A stretch of DNA of 64,000 nucleotides, taken from the NCBI GenBank assembly GCA_030272155.1, contig CP126198.1, positions 4,030,001 through 4,094,000 of the forward strand, given 5' to 3'. Shown here piece by piece: positions 12,101 to 24,022 of the stretch; position 1 is the first letter of the stretch; every line of letters begins with the position of its first letter. The notes under the pieces were generated by a model. It did no database searches and had not been told where the DNA came from. It saw nothing but the letters and a program-made list of their open reading frames with translations. The position numbers and the translations under genes are program-made. Source of the stretch: Tetradesmus obliquus (taxonomy: Eukaryota; Chlorophyta; Chlorophyceae; Sphaeropleales; Scenedesmaceae).

Positions 12101-13879
12101 GCCTCAAAGCCGGGGTTGTTGTGCCTCAGGCCCGGCAGCAGCTTCCAGTACACACTGTTGGCCACACCGCCACGGTCATAGTCCAGCAGCGGCTGAGGGC
12201 GCAGCACCTCCCTGGAGCATCATAAAAGTAGTGGCAGCAGCAGCAGCAGCAGCAGTAGCGGCAGCAGCAGGATGATATCTGTGTCCAGCAGGCAAGTAGG
12301 CAAGCAGGGAGGCAGGTACAGGCAGGCAGGCAGACAGGCAGGCACAGCATTTGTTGGTGAGATAGCCTAGTACACACTGTTGGCCATGCCGCCACGGTCA
12401 TAGTCCAGCAGCGGCTGAGGGCGCAGCACCTCCCTGGAAGGGTGCGCAGCAGCAGCGGTGGCAGCAGCAACAGTGGTAGCAGGGTTGTTGTAGAGTTCAG
12501 CAGGCAACTAGGCAGGCAGGCAGGCAGGCAGGCAGGCAAGCAGGCAGGCAGGCAGGCAGGCACGCATGCAGACAAGCAGGCAGGCAGGCAACACGGCAAG
12601 CAGGTGCGCAGCCGGGCACAGAGGTGGTTGGCGAGATAGCCTAGCCAACTGGGCACCTAGGTTGGCGTGTGTACATCGTCAAGTATGTGTGGTGAGCAGG
12701 TGCAAAGAGCGTTATGCAGCTCTTCTCCTTGTATGCAGTGTGGGCTGGTTGCCACACACATCAAGTGTCTGATTAGTGCAGCTGCCCACCCACCTGTCTG
12801 GCCCCAGAGTCGGCACAGCATCTGCATCCCAGCAGTGCGGGCTCAGCGCAAACACAAAGCGGTTGAACTGCTTCGCACTCGCCAGCGCCGCGCCGCGCCG
12901 ACCGCTCGACTGCAGCGCCGCCGCCGCAACTGCACCCCCTCCACTGCCAGGCTGCAACAAGTTCTTGAAACTCATGCCGTCCCAGGGTTTGTGGTTTGCT
13001 GTGCCCTCAGGTACGCTTGCTAGGTCAGCCATAGTGGGGAGGATGTCAGGTAGGCCTAATAAGCTGCTGTCAATGACGCCGCCAGGCACGCCGGGGCCTG
13101 CTACTGCGAGGAAGTTGCGGATGCCTGCCTCATTGGCGAGGCTCTTGGAGCCCTGCATCTTGCTGGGGATGCGGCGCTGACAGCAGCAGCAGCAGCAGCA
13201 GCAGCAACAGCGGTGGCAGCGAGGAGGATGTCAGCACACCTAAAACATAGTGTGCTGTTGTTGGGGTTAGGGCACAGTAAGATGCACATCTTGATAGGCC
13301 CACATCAGCATAGCTGCCAGATGCTCTCAGACCGGACTACCAGCAGTCCAGCAGTCGCCTCACTGGACAGCGCGCTCCGCACCCCTGCTTCCTCAGATCG
13401 CACATGCTGCTGCGCATGCTGCTGCTAACAACTGCTGCTAACAACTTCCAGACACAGCGACACTGCAAGGCCTGCACAGCCGCCTCCCGCTCACCTCCTG
13501 CTGCTCCTTCTCATCCACCAGCAGCTGCGGGCCATTGTCGCTCATGATCATGACGTACGTGTTCCTGCCCAGGGGGCTGCTCTCCAGGAAGCTGAACAGG
13601 CGGCCCAGCACATCATCAAGGTACTGCAGCATGGCCCACGCCTGCAGGCAGCAGCACCACCACCAGCAGCAGCAGCAGCAGCAGCAGCAGAGGCGGCTGA
13701 CCGATCACAGTCGATGAGCCCGTGTTGGTTGTCAAGTGCAACCAGCAAACATGCCTAGCATGCGGCTCTTGCACCGTAATAGTGGGACACATGCCCAGAA
13801 GCATTGCAAGGATTGCAAGGGTTTTCACGTCCCCGCACTGGGTCAGCCAGTGCCGCCCTGCCAGCTAGTCGCCAGCCAA

Positions 13880-13910
<31 letters not shown>

Positions 13911-15095
13911 TGCTGCACGCACGTCGATGGTGGAGGGCGTGACTGACTGGTAGCGTGGGTCCTTGAACTGCAGCCTGTAGCGCTGCGGGTACAGCCGGAA
14001 CGCCCGGCCCTGGAAGGGGCCGTCAGTGCGGCTCCTGCAACACATGCAGCAACAATCAACAGCATGCAGCAACAAGCTTTTGCAAGTGGGATGGTGCCTT
14101 TATTGTCACAGGCACACAGCCCTGGAAGGGGCCGTCAGTGCGGCTCATGCAGTGCCAGCACATGCAGCCACATGCGGCTGTGAGTTTGATGACAAAGCGG
14201 CACATGCTTGTAAAAATCCCTTTAGTGCTGGGCTCCTCAACATAGATTGGTGCGGCACTGCAACGCCACCTGCCAAGGGTGGGGTGCACACACATTAGGG
14301 TGTTCTATCTGGCAGCGGCGTGTCTGCAGCCTCACGTGTGAATGGAGTGTGGCGCGTAGAACATGTAGAAAGGCTTGCTGGCGTTCTGCTGTGCTGTCAG
14401 GAAGCCCAGCACATTGTCCATCAGCATCTCATCAAGGTACTTCTTGGTCTGTGGTGGGCAGGCAACAAAGTTTGGAATTTTCTTAGTACGGCTGGCGGTG
14501 TCCTCCCTTAAAATCACTGGTATACAATACATTTGCAAGGTGCTTCCTCCGAGTGCAGCACAACACCAGCTAGTTCTGGATAGTCCAAGGCGCATGTACA
14601 AACAACAGGACATGCTGCAGTGTTGCGGTGCTGCCAGGCGCTGCTCACCTGCACGTAGGTGCCATTGTGCCTGCGGGTACAGCACACGACAATATTGCAG
14701 TGTTGGGTTATGCAAGAGTTGAAATAGGGGTCGGCCATGGATCCATAGCATATCGAGCAAAGCAACGCTCCGCGTGGTCATGCCAGAAGCAGCCACCTTC
14801 ATCATGCAGGTAGCAATGCTGGGGTGCAAACAAATCATCACACCTGAAATTAAAGCTCCTTCCAGTGTTTGAGACATTTCACATCGGGGGTCAACTATGC
14901 AGGTATGCAGCTGGCTACATTAAGGCGTGCTTGCAGGGCTGCAATCAGCCAGCCAGCCAGCCAGCCTTATGTTTGTCGCAGCCAGCAGCACTCACGACAC
15001 GAGTGCGTCCTCGCTGGCCATTGGGGGCAGCCAGCTCTCGCTGAAGCCCACGTTCCACGGCTCATAGCCCAGCGTGCGCCCGTTGTGCCTGCAGG

Positions 15096-15145
<50 letters not shown>

Positions 15146-18100
15146 GTTTCCAACAGCTGTACGTCATGCTGCATGCGGTGATGTTGTGGATGAGCCAGTG
15201 CGCAGCAGTACGGCAAACGTTCTTGCCACAACTTCAAGCAACCCAGCAGCAGCAGCAGCTGCAGCAGCAGCAGCTGCAGCAGCAGCAGCTGCAGCAGCAG
15301 CTGCGTGTGACAACAGCCTGCCACTAAACTGGTGCCTGCATGTGGGTGTGCCGACTCGCCACTTGCCGCAGTGCACTGAGTTGTAGCCTTATGCGCAGCA
15401 ACTCACAGGCGCCTGCATCCTGTAGCAGTACTGCGCACTGCCATGCCACAAGCCAAGCAACCCAGCAGCTGCGTGTGGCGGCAGCCTGCCACTGAACTGG
15501 TGCGGCGCCTGCGAGTGTGGAAGAGTGCTGACTCACCACTTGCCGTAGTGCACAGACTTGTAGCCCGCAGCCGACATGACCTCAGCAGCTGTGGCCTCAG
15601 CAGAGTTGATGAAGTCATACCCTGCAGCGGCACAAGGAGACGTGTGAGGGCCTGCTGCTGATGCACCAATAGCAGCAGCTGATGCAGCAACATAGGAACG
15701 TCTGCTGCACTGCAGGGTGTGTAGGTGTGCTGGTAAGGCTGGCTGGATCTGCTGTGCATCAGCAGGTGCATAAGTGCAAGCTGAAGCACTCTGGACCAGG
15801 ATCACCACATCAGGGGCTGTTGTGATACAAACGTACATGCCAAGTGCCTTGATGTTGCTGCTGTCAGCACTTGGACCAGCTGCAAGTCAACAACACACGC
15901 AACATCCGAGTACAAGCCAATGTCAGGTGCTATGCGCACTCACCTCCATGCACCAGCATGGTGCCTGCAGGTTGCAGCAGTGAAAGAAAGAAGCACACAG
16001 TAGGCGGCAGGTGTTGAGTATATTTTGGCAAGCTTCCAGCGCACATGGGCGGCATCAGCAACGATTGCTTGGTGCAGCAGGGGCCGCACACTGCTTGCGG
16101 CTGTGTGGCCAGCTAATCGGGGCAAGTGGCTGTGCTCTCCTATGCGGGGGCTGGCCCTGCCTGTTTTGTTAGGGCTAGTTGGCGACTGGCTTTCACTGCT
16201 GCATAAACAGTTCAAACTTGCTTGCTGTAGTATTGTGACAACTTCAGCTACGCGTTCAGCAAAAGTTTCGGCCAATGAGCGTCGCCACATGCACAGTAGC
16301 TGGGGCGGGTGACGGTCAGCCAGCTGTCGCTAGCTGGGGCTAGCAGGTGGAGGCAAGCTGTGTGGCCAGCTAGCTGGGGCAGCTGGGGCGGCTGGCTGCG
16401 CTCACCTACGCGGGGGCTGGCGCTGCCTGTTTTATGCGGGGTAGTTGGCGACTGGCTTTCACTGCTGCATAAGCAGTCAAACTTGCTTGCTGTAGTACTG
16501 TGACCACTTTAGCTACGCGTTTCAGCCAATGTGCGACGCCACATGCATGCACATGCATGCATGCATGCATGCATGAATGAATGAATGAATGAATGAATGA
16601 ATGAATGAGCTACGCGTGGTGTGTTCACACTTAACACCCGCGTAAGTTAAAGAAGGGGACGTGCGTGGCGATGAGGATACCTCATGCGCCTCCACGCCTC
16701 CAACCATTCCACATGCACAGTAGCTGGGGCAGTGGCTGCGCTCACCTACTCGGGGGCTGGCCCTGCCTGTGAGCAGCGCCGCTCGGGACTGTGCGCACTG
16801 CGGTGACACGTAGAAGTTGTCAAAGCGCAGCGCCCTGCACAGGGAGCCAGCACAAGCAGACACGGCGTGCCATATCCACAGAGTGAGGTGCTGCCTAGGA
16901 TGATGGAATGCTGCTGTATGCGGCATATGTGGCAGATAACACATACATTGTGTTACAGCGTGCCATATGGTGTTGCCTAGATTGTTGACATGGCGCTGTA
17001 TGCGGCACACCATGGCAGACACAGCTTGTGGCTGCCGCCATTGCTCAGGGACCATGTGACATAGCTGATTTCAACGCAAGACCCTCGCGTCATTGAGTGC
17101 ATTGCTGGTACGCCGTATCCAACCGACAGTCGCTGAACAGATGACAAAGGAGGGGGCTGCTGCCCGCACCTGCGCATGAACCTGTCCAGATTGGGCGTCT
17201 TGACGTACGAAGGGTTGTGCAGGCCGATGTCGTCATAGCCCTGCCAGTGTAAGCATGCAGTTTGAAGCCACAGTGACGTGGGTGCAGAGTCATTCGTCAG
17301 TGCACAAGGTAGAATGGCAACTTATCAGCTGCTGTCATCGCCATGGATGCAGCTGTTCAGGTGCAGTGTGCCGGCTGCGCAGCGATGCAGTGCCCTCACA
17401 AGCCTGTGTTGCTGATGAGCTGCTGCTGATGTGGCCCTGGATCCAGCTGCTGCCTGGGTTGCAGCGTCTGGCGTAGCTGCATGCCGCACGAGGCTGCCCA
17501 TTCCTGCTGCCGCTGCTGCTGCTGCCGCTGCCGCTGCTGCTGCTGCTGCAGGGGCCTCACCTGGTCGTCAGTCAGTATGATGATGAAGTTGGGCTTCTCC
17601 CCAGGCGGCAGCGGCTTGATGGGCACGCCACTGGGGACCGCCTTGGCCACAGCTGCAGCAGCAGCAGCAGCAGCAGCAACTGCTCTAAAGACATGTTGCA
17701 TGAATTTAAGCTGCAACAAGGACAAGGGGAGGACTCCGTGTGGCGTGCTTCTGCTTCTGCTGCTGCTGCTGCTGCTGCTGCAGTGCGGTTGCTGCTGCTG
17801 CAGTGTGGTTGCTGTCAAGTCTTGCCTGTCAGTTACATGTCACACAGCTGCAGAACATATGCAGCTGATGCTGTGCATAAACAAATGAAGTGGCATGGGC
17901 ATATCAATCGTTCAACATCCCTGCATGCTTGCAACACGGGAGCTGGGCTGGCACGGATCTCAACTGGCAGCTGCCAAAGCAGCATGGCTGTGCCACTGTG
18001 GCTGGGCAGGCTGCTGCTGCTGCTGCTGCAGGCAAACCTTCCAGGCCTACCTGGTGGCACACACTGCTCTGCATTGGTTTCAGCGGACGCGCTGCTGCTG

Positions 18101-18759
18101 CCACGCCTGGAAGCGCCGCTGCTGCCGCCGCCGCGCTGTCTCTGAGTTGCTGCAGGGAGTGCATCCGCAGAGCTGCTGCTGACACCCGAGCTGCTGCTGT
18201 GGCTACCGCGACTGCTGCTGCTGCTGCTGCTGCTTGGTGTGCTTAGGCTGCTGGATGTCTTCCTGGCTGCAGTGCCGTGACCCTCCCCAACAGCTGCTAG
18301 GCCTGCAAGGCAAGTGCCAGGAACACGGGTCCAGTGCTTCTGAACAAACTAGCTTCTGCTCACTGTACAGCATCAGCATGCTCCTGATATTTTAGGTGAT
18401 CGTGAAAGGCCCATACCAAAAGCACATTTCTGCTTCATGACGGGCTTTTGCTGACGGATTTCGGAATATGACACGTTGACAGCTGACAGCTGTGGTGCAT
18501 GCAGCAGCTTGCAGTTGCAGTGCTGGTCCCATGTAGAGCTTGCAGCTGCTATGTTTACGGCTTTAGGGAGAGTTGTCAATGACATTGTGCGTTCGTATGT
18601 TCGAGAAAGAGCTGCAGCTGGGCCCAAGCAGGTCTGTCTGTTGCTGTTAAGTGATGCTGGCAAGCAGGACACTGCCCATGACGCACCTGCAGGAACTGCG
18701 ATTGCCAAAACGAGTACCAGCAGCACGATATGTACCGTATTCATGTTGTTCTGCGGCAT
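9105..18759 (-). CDS. Secreted sulfatase (S1-type) with Ser/Ala-rich C-terminal extension
   Basis: Hydrolyses sulfate esters; the exact substrate is not readable. Exons in transcript order: 18687-18759, 18051-18302, 17561-17652, 17170-17240, 16746-16834, 15944-15964, 15537-15621, 14996-15088, 14649-14670, 14336-14448, 13923-14034, 13495-13641, 12794-13176, 12041-12211, 11494-11782, 10731-10868 and 9105-10115. All phases fit, giving 1,053 residues. Residues 1-24 form a hydrophobic signal peptide; a Ser-rich linker follows to about 108. Core motifs are PNFIIILTDDQ (metal Asp pair, ending at 139), VSPQCAQSRAALLTGR (nucleophile Cys176), HYGKW (224-228), MFYAPHSIH and MSDNG (Asp376-Asn377). The usual CxPxR is CAQSR here, with Gln for Pro. 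Two exons are only 21 and 22 nt. The last exon adds a long Ser/Ala/Thr/Lys-rich tail ending in LRSRYKWCV. The fold is extracellular or vacuolar in related enzymes. Confidence 0.9.
10366..10600 (-). repeat. Two relics of the sulfatase exon 10731-10868
   Basis: Copies of the exon's 3' end with its donor (encoding NAPFITTTLPAVV) occur at about 10540-10600 and, more decayed, at about 10366-10425, both in the next intron. Confidence 0.8.
10957..11035 (-). repeat. Relic of the 5' part of sulfatase exon 10731-10868
   Basis: The acceptor and first codons (LTGGSYDATMFY) and adjoining intron sequence at about 10828-10905 are repeated here upstream of the real exon. Frame and coding potential are lost on the far side. 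Confidence 0.75.
11255..11430 (-). repeat. Two relics of the 3' end of sulfatase exon 11494-11782
   Basis: The sequence around the donor (RAPGDRMCFKTK and following intron) recurs at about 11353-11425 and again, weaker, at about 11255-11300. Confidence 0.75.
11955..12000 (-). repeat. Relic of the 3' end of sulfatase exon 12041-12211
   Basis: The stretch encoding WLGATGKVYR and its donor at 12035-12075 is repeated here with a few changes. Confidence 0.7.
12280..12650. repeat. Exon relic embedded in GGCA tetranucleotide runs
   Basis: A copy of the start of exon 12041-12211 (EVLRPQPLLDYDRGG, minus strand) lies at about 12360-12440. It is flanked by GCAGGCAG-type tetranucleotide runs at about 12285-12350 and 12505-12600. 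All of this is intronic to the sulfatase. Confidence 0.75.
13655..13692. repeat. (CAG)n run in a sulfatase intron
   Basis: The CAG repeat reads CTG on the gene strand and lies just upstream of the acceptor of exon 13495-13641. Confidence 0.7.
14110..14155 (-). repeat. Relic of the start of sulfatase exon 13923-14034
   Basis: The codons for SRTDGPFQG and neighbouring bases are repeated here in the upstream intron. Confidence 0.7.
15098..15145. repeat. (CAG)n run beside a splice acceptor
   Basis: About 45 bases of CAG repeat (CTG on the gene strand) stand directly before the acceptor of exon 14996-15088. A second imperfect run lies at 15246-15302. Confidence 0.8.
15325..15480 (-). repeat. Relic of sulfatase exon 15537-15621 end and intron
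   Basis: The region around the donor (GKW, then intron with ACCAGTTCAGTGGCAGGCTG) at about 15480-15545 is repeated at about 15310-15375, including the reading CGGCAAGTGGCGAGTC. Confidence 0.65.
16125..16520 (-). repeat. Two relics of the active-site exon's 3' end
   Basis: Copies of the segment encoding TGRASPRVG with its donor and about 100 bases around it lie at about 16128-16250 and 16395-16510. They resemble each other more than the real exon end at 16740-16770. Neither contains the nucleophile Cys. Confidence 0.75.
16536..16607. repeat. ATGC then GAAT tetranucleotide microsatellite
   Basis: An (ATGC)n run passes directly into an (AATG)n run of about eight units in a sulfatase intron. 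Confidence 0.85.
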
Positions 18760-21700
18760 TAATCCTGCTGCAACCGCTGCCTCTCGACGCTGCTAGTGCT
18801 GGTGCAATCCTGCCGCGACGTGCATCCCACTCTTATTCCACAAAAAGCAGCTGCAAATGATAGCGATTCACACGTTATGGTGAGTTGTTTGTGCAATGAG
18901 TCAAAGTTTGCAGAGATCACGGTTGAGCGCAATGACAGAGCCACCCTAGATGGGAAACGGCAGCATGAAACACAGCTCCACCAGTAGTTGAAAAGCGCGA
19001 CAGCTTAACAGAGGAGTCTCAAACAGTTCTTTGCATATTGTCGTATGTGGCAGACACGCTCTTTGAATCCTGCATATGTACTGCCAGGCAGAGCAGCCGC
19101 GTGTACATGCCGCGAAAAGTGAACTCACTCAAGTAGGAAAGCCCGACACAAGCCTTTCTTTCCCATTGATACTGTTGTTATTCTTAGTGGTGGGAAACAT
19201 GCATCAATAGGGTAAAACTCAACAAGCTGGTGTTTGGCGCGCCTTGAACGGCAATACATGCTCTACTGAAGCAACGGAAAGTGTCACGCAGCGAATAAGT
19301 GCGGCTAGAGATGGGGCAGCAGCTCGCAGGCGGCACAGAAAACTACGATTGCAGCACTGGACACCTTTGTGCAGCAATATATCTTCCAGCAGTATATACT
19401 AACCACTGCTGCAACCCTACATAAGCCACTTGCACTGCAAGTGTAACAATGACAATGACATACGCACTGCCACACAGATCCCTCAGGATATATCTGTCTA
19501 TATCCTACCCAATACATGCTGGTTGCGCTGGTGGACGTAGGGGCCCTTGAACTCAGCCCTGCCGGCTGCTGCAGCATCACCGCATCAGCGCATGTAACGA
19601 TGTGCGATATGCATGCTACCTTGGTTGAAGCTGTGCACGATGACAGAGGGTCACTGTGTTGCTGCTGCTGGCTGCAAGCGCTGCTGCTTCTGCACTGTGC
19701 GCACGTCTGCTACCATGCTGGTACTTGCATTCACAACACTCTTGCATGGAAAAAATGGTTGTTACATTATTGGTTTCCAACCAATAGCAGTGCAACATAA
19801 GGACTGCTGCATACGCAGCTCTACCTGACTTGTGCATACAGCCCAGCCACCAGCGCATTTTTTTTTGCAAACTGCCACATCATTGATAGGCAAGCCGCAC
19901 ACTGCATGTGCTGACACATGCTCCGCAACACCTGGCCCACCGTCACGGGCCGTCCCCATTCCAGTGCATTCCAACATACTGCTGTCAGTGCTGGAAATGT
20001 GGCCAACTTGCGCTCAGGTGGCAGACGGTCAGCTGAGCCAAGTTCAGGTTGGCACATGCTGCAAATGATGGAGCTGCCGATGCCACCCAAGTGCGCTGTT
20101 ATGTTGCTGCAGACATGTTGCGGTGCGTGCATCATACACACAATCGAGTGTGTCATCTGTGCATGCATGCATCACGCTGTCTGCAGGGCATGTGGGTGCA
20201 GTGCTTTGCAATGAGTGCTGAGCTGTGCAGCAAAGACAAGCCAGCCTGCCTCCTTTGAAAGCCCACCAACAGCATAGTGTACACTGCTGCTAATGTACAT
20301 GGCAGCGATTTGCTGACATCAGCTACGAAGCAAAAACCATCACTCCTTGCAAGCTGGCGCAGCGTTCGAATAACCCCCCCTGCAATCCCCATAGCGACTG
20401 CTCCAGGCGCAGGTGAGAGCAGTACTGCACTGTGCTGTGCTGTGGTTGTCAAATGTGCTGGCATTTGACGCTGGCATGTCCGTGCAAATTGAACTGGAGC
20501 AAGAACAGCTCACATGCAGCGGTCGACACACACTCAATCACGCAACGTCAGCAGGCGCCTGCGCAACGGACAACACATGCATTGCATGCACGTGCGCAGC
20601 TGCCCGACAGTAGGCAGACCACTGCACCGGTGCACACTGTTTTGCACGCTAACATCCCCTGCATGCTGCCTGTTGAATTGGACAACTGCTGCTCTTGCTG
20701 TCTCTGGAATTGGACGACTGCTGCTCTTGCTGCCTGCCACTGTGACATGCAGTAGGCCGACCAGCTGAGTTTGGATACTGCTGAAGTCAGCACAATCAAG
20801 CAAAGCATGGAGCAGACCCAATGCCAATCCGCCCAATAGGCAGACTCGCGCGCCACAAGCCAACATTTGCGTTCAGCTCTTGATGACACCAATCAAGCAT
20901 CTACCAACCACTTCCAACCATTTGTAGCAGCACACGGCATGTGCAGTGCAGCGTATACCAACGTGCCTGATCAGCGCAGTCCCTGCAAACCGTCCTACAC
21001 TGTAGGTGCAGGTGCTACGGTGGCACCCAGCCGCAAACAGCTGCGCAGCTCTTACTACAGCATCAGCGGCCTGCCACAAAGGCTGCTGGCGGCTGAGGAG
21101 GCGCATGCACCCTGCTGCTAACAGCACATCAGTTACAGCAGCTGGCAAGACACGTGGCAAACCCAGACAGCAGGCGGGCTATGCAAGAGCTGGCTCCACC
21201 AGTCACGCTGCACATGCTGCACCGCCTGCGTCAGCTGCCCCCTTCTGTGCGGCTTGCACTGCTGCAGCCAGGCCGGCTTGCAGCAGGCCGCTCCGTCTGT
21301 ACCAATGCTAAAATCGTCCTGGCACATGTCAGCGCATGTCCTGCTGACTAACCGTGCTCACCCACACAGACATGCGCAATCAGCAGTGACTGATTTGTTG
21401 CCAGCACTTCCTGATGATAGAGTATGTATATAACCACACAGAACATACGATAATATTGTCCGTGCACATCATGTCACTTCCGGCAACACACACCCTCCTT
21501 ATCTGATAACATCCTCATCTGATAACATTTAGATTGATCACTGTCAAGCTGCGGCGGCACCTGAACATGCTCAACACCCTGAACCCAGCACCAATGAATC
21601 AGCAGTGAGTGCTGCATTGAGGTCAAGCCAGCTGCTGAAGGACCAGCAGCGCGTACATGCGCCACGTCATGTAACAGCCTGTGGGCCATCCCAAAGGCTG

Positions 21701-24022
21701 CTGCTGCCGCCGCCTAACGGATCATAAATAAGAGAAATAGGCTAACTGTGCGCCTGCCAGGTGATGGCATGCGGTGAATCGATGCTATAAGAGCCTGCAA
21801 CAGGAGCTACTGCTGCTGGACATCACAAATCTAACTGCAGTCATTATGCTGCTGTTCTGAGAACAAGGCTACTGACGCCACCAAAGCCTGCTGCTGACGT
21901 GGTGTGACCTTCTCAACAGCTGCCTCGGCAACTGGCCTGCATATCCAGCATGCCTACGCTTCAGTGCCATCACACGCTTCTTCCATCTGCGGTCAAACAC
22001 AGAACCTGGCCATTTGAAGAAAAGAACCATAACCGGTGCGTAACACCACAGCTTGCTCGGCTGTGCAGAGCAGCGACGGCACGGCACCAGGCAAAAGAAT
22101 GTGTGTAGCATACACGGTCCGATACATGTACATGCAAGCCAAGTGTCTGCCGGCACTGCGCCTGCAAGCTGTGCCACAGGCCTCAGCTGCACCCCGCAGC
22201 CTGCAGCAAGCACAATCCAACCAACACAACCCAGTGCTTGACCTGCTGCCAACACCATCCACACAGAACGCACGCTGCCAAGTGATATGCTGGGGAGCTG
22301 CCGCTCCTTATAGTTTTTTTTTGCGGCAGGCCTGGCTGCTTGCACGTCGCCACATACAGCCACACGTGCATAGAAGTATGGACGCTGAGATGTGTACACG
22401 TACGCCATGCAAGCGGCAACCACATTGTACCTCTCAAGTGCAAGAAGAGCAGTACATAATTGGTCCAGGCAGCTGCCAATGCCTTGACTTTGAACAGCAC
22501 ACACCTCGCTGACTCGCCCAGCTGTGGGCAGCACCACATGACAAGACATCAGCAGCGAGGCAGCAACAACAACAGCAGCAGTACAGTGTGATGCACACAG
22601 TACTAGCCATTTTTGTGTAGAGCTGCTGGTGCTGCTGCAGTGCACCGCACCTTCACACAGCAACAGTGTATCAATGTCTAACATCCAACAATCGCATTCA
22701 AGGGCCAGCCACACAGCTGAATGTGCAGGCCTGCCAACAAGAGAGGGGCCAGCACAGCCGCGGCTTTGCAGCAAGAAAAAGAAATAGTGGCTGCAGCCAC
22801 CCCACAAGCAGCTCCCGACCACCTGCAGGAAGTACACTTGCTGCTCCAACACCCACCTTGCGCTGTGTGCTCTACTGCACAAGTGCAATGAAGAGGTACT
22901 GGGTGCAGTTTTAACTGCCAGATCTACAAGATCCCAATCCATCCACCTCACACTTCATGCAGCAACAGCCAATACCCCGCCGCAGCATCAGCTGCGTGCA
23001 GCACTCCTACTACTACTACTACGCCGCCTGCTCATGAGCTCAAACGCGTGCTCCATGCCCACATGCCACTGATGCGCATGCTGGCATGACACAAGCTATT
23101 GCCAGCACACCGTGCGACTGCCCACAGAGCATGCTGCCATGGCCAGCCCCAACTGACCCCCATTACACCCAGCAAGCGACCTGAAACCTCATGCAGCACA
23201 GCCATTACCCCGTCACAGCAAAAGCTGCGTGTATTACTACTATTCCTGCTACTACGCCGCCTGTGCAAGATCCATCTGCTGTGCCGGCTTGCAGGACAAC
23301 CGCAGCACGCCCCGCAACTGCCCGCAGGTCATGCATCCACGCGAAGCCCTGAGATACTCATGCCTCTTTTGGCATAGGCCTGCAGCCTCCCACTGCTCCC
23401 CATCCCTGTCCCCGTTCCTAATGCAGCAGCACAGCTGCCACCATCAACACTTGCTCCCCATGGACAACGCACACCATTACCATCCACAGCACATCAGGCA
23501 CAAGTCAGTTGTGTTGATCAGCGTATCAGCGCTGCAAGATGTGCTCCCACTTGTTGCGATCGTGCCTGTTGCACTGCCGGCCGCACTGCAACGTGCTGCC
23601 CCATGACCGCCACGTGAAGCTCAAAAGAGAGAGCCGAAGGTGGCGGCAAGGGCAATCATGTGTGCCTGCCAGCCGTTTAGGCCAGCACCTGATGATTCAA
23701 ATAGGGTATTACTCACATATGCACCGTGACACCTTGTCGTATGAAACTGATGCACACACCGCAGTGGACGCATGCCACAAGACAGCGAGTATTGTTGGCA
23801 CAGCACCCCCTGCACGTTGCACTGTAAACAGCATGCAAGCCCTTGCAATCAACCCTTCCATGCAGCCAAACCTGCCTGCTGCAACAGCAGCAAACGTTGG
23901 AGAAACCACATGCAATGAAACAGCCACCACTGCTGCTGCTGCTGCTGCCGCGGCGGCGGTTGACCTCGCCAGCTGCAGCAGACGTGCCAAGCAGCAGCAG
24001 CGGCTCATTCAACCGCAGCCGC
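18760..24022. other. Gene-poor stretch between sulfatase and bHLH genes
   Basis: I see no exon chain with consistent splice sites and no RNA gene. Small local duplications are visible: GAATTGGAC.ACTGCTGCTCTTGCTG twice at 20676-20740, and a related 70-base pair of segments at about 22968-23032 and 23198-23268 sharing CTACTACGCCGCCTG. The sulfatase promoter and 5' UTR should lie just above 18759, but no clear TATA element was found. Confidence 0.5.

Noticed and set aside
14690..14843. Extra sulfatase exon (frame beginning CDDLFAPQHCYLHDE)
   Set aside because: It has a good acceptor but no donor in the needed phase, and exon 14996-15088 joins 14649-14670 in frame without it.
19500..23900. Several plus and minus frames of 60-180 codons
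   Set aside because: No splice-compatible neighbours or family motifs, and similar frames are open on both strands, as expected for GC-rich DNA.
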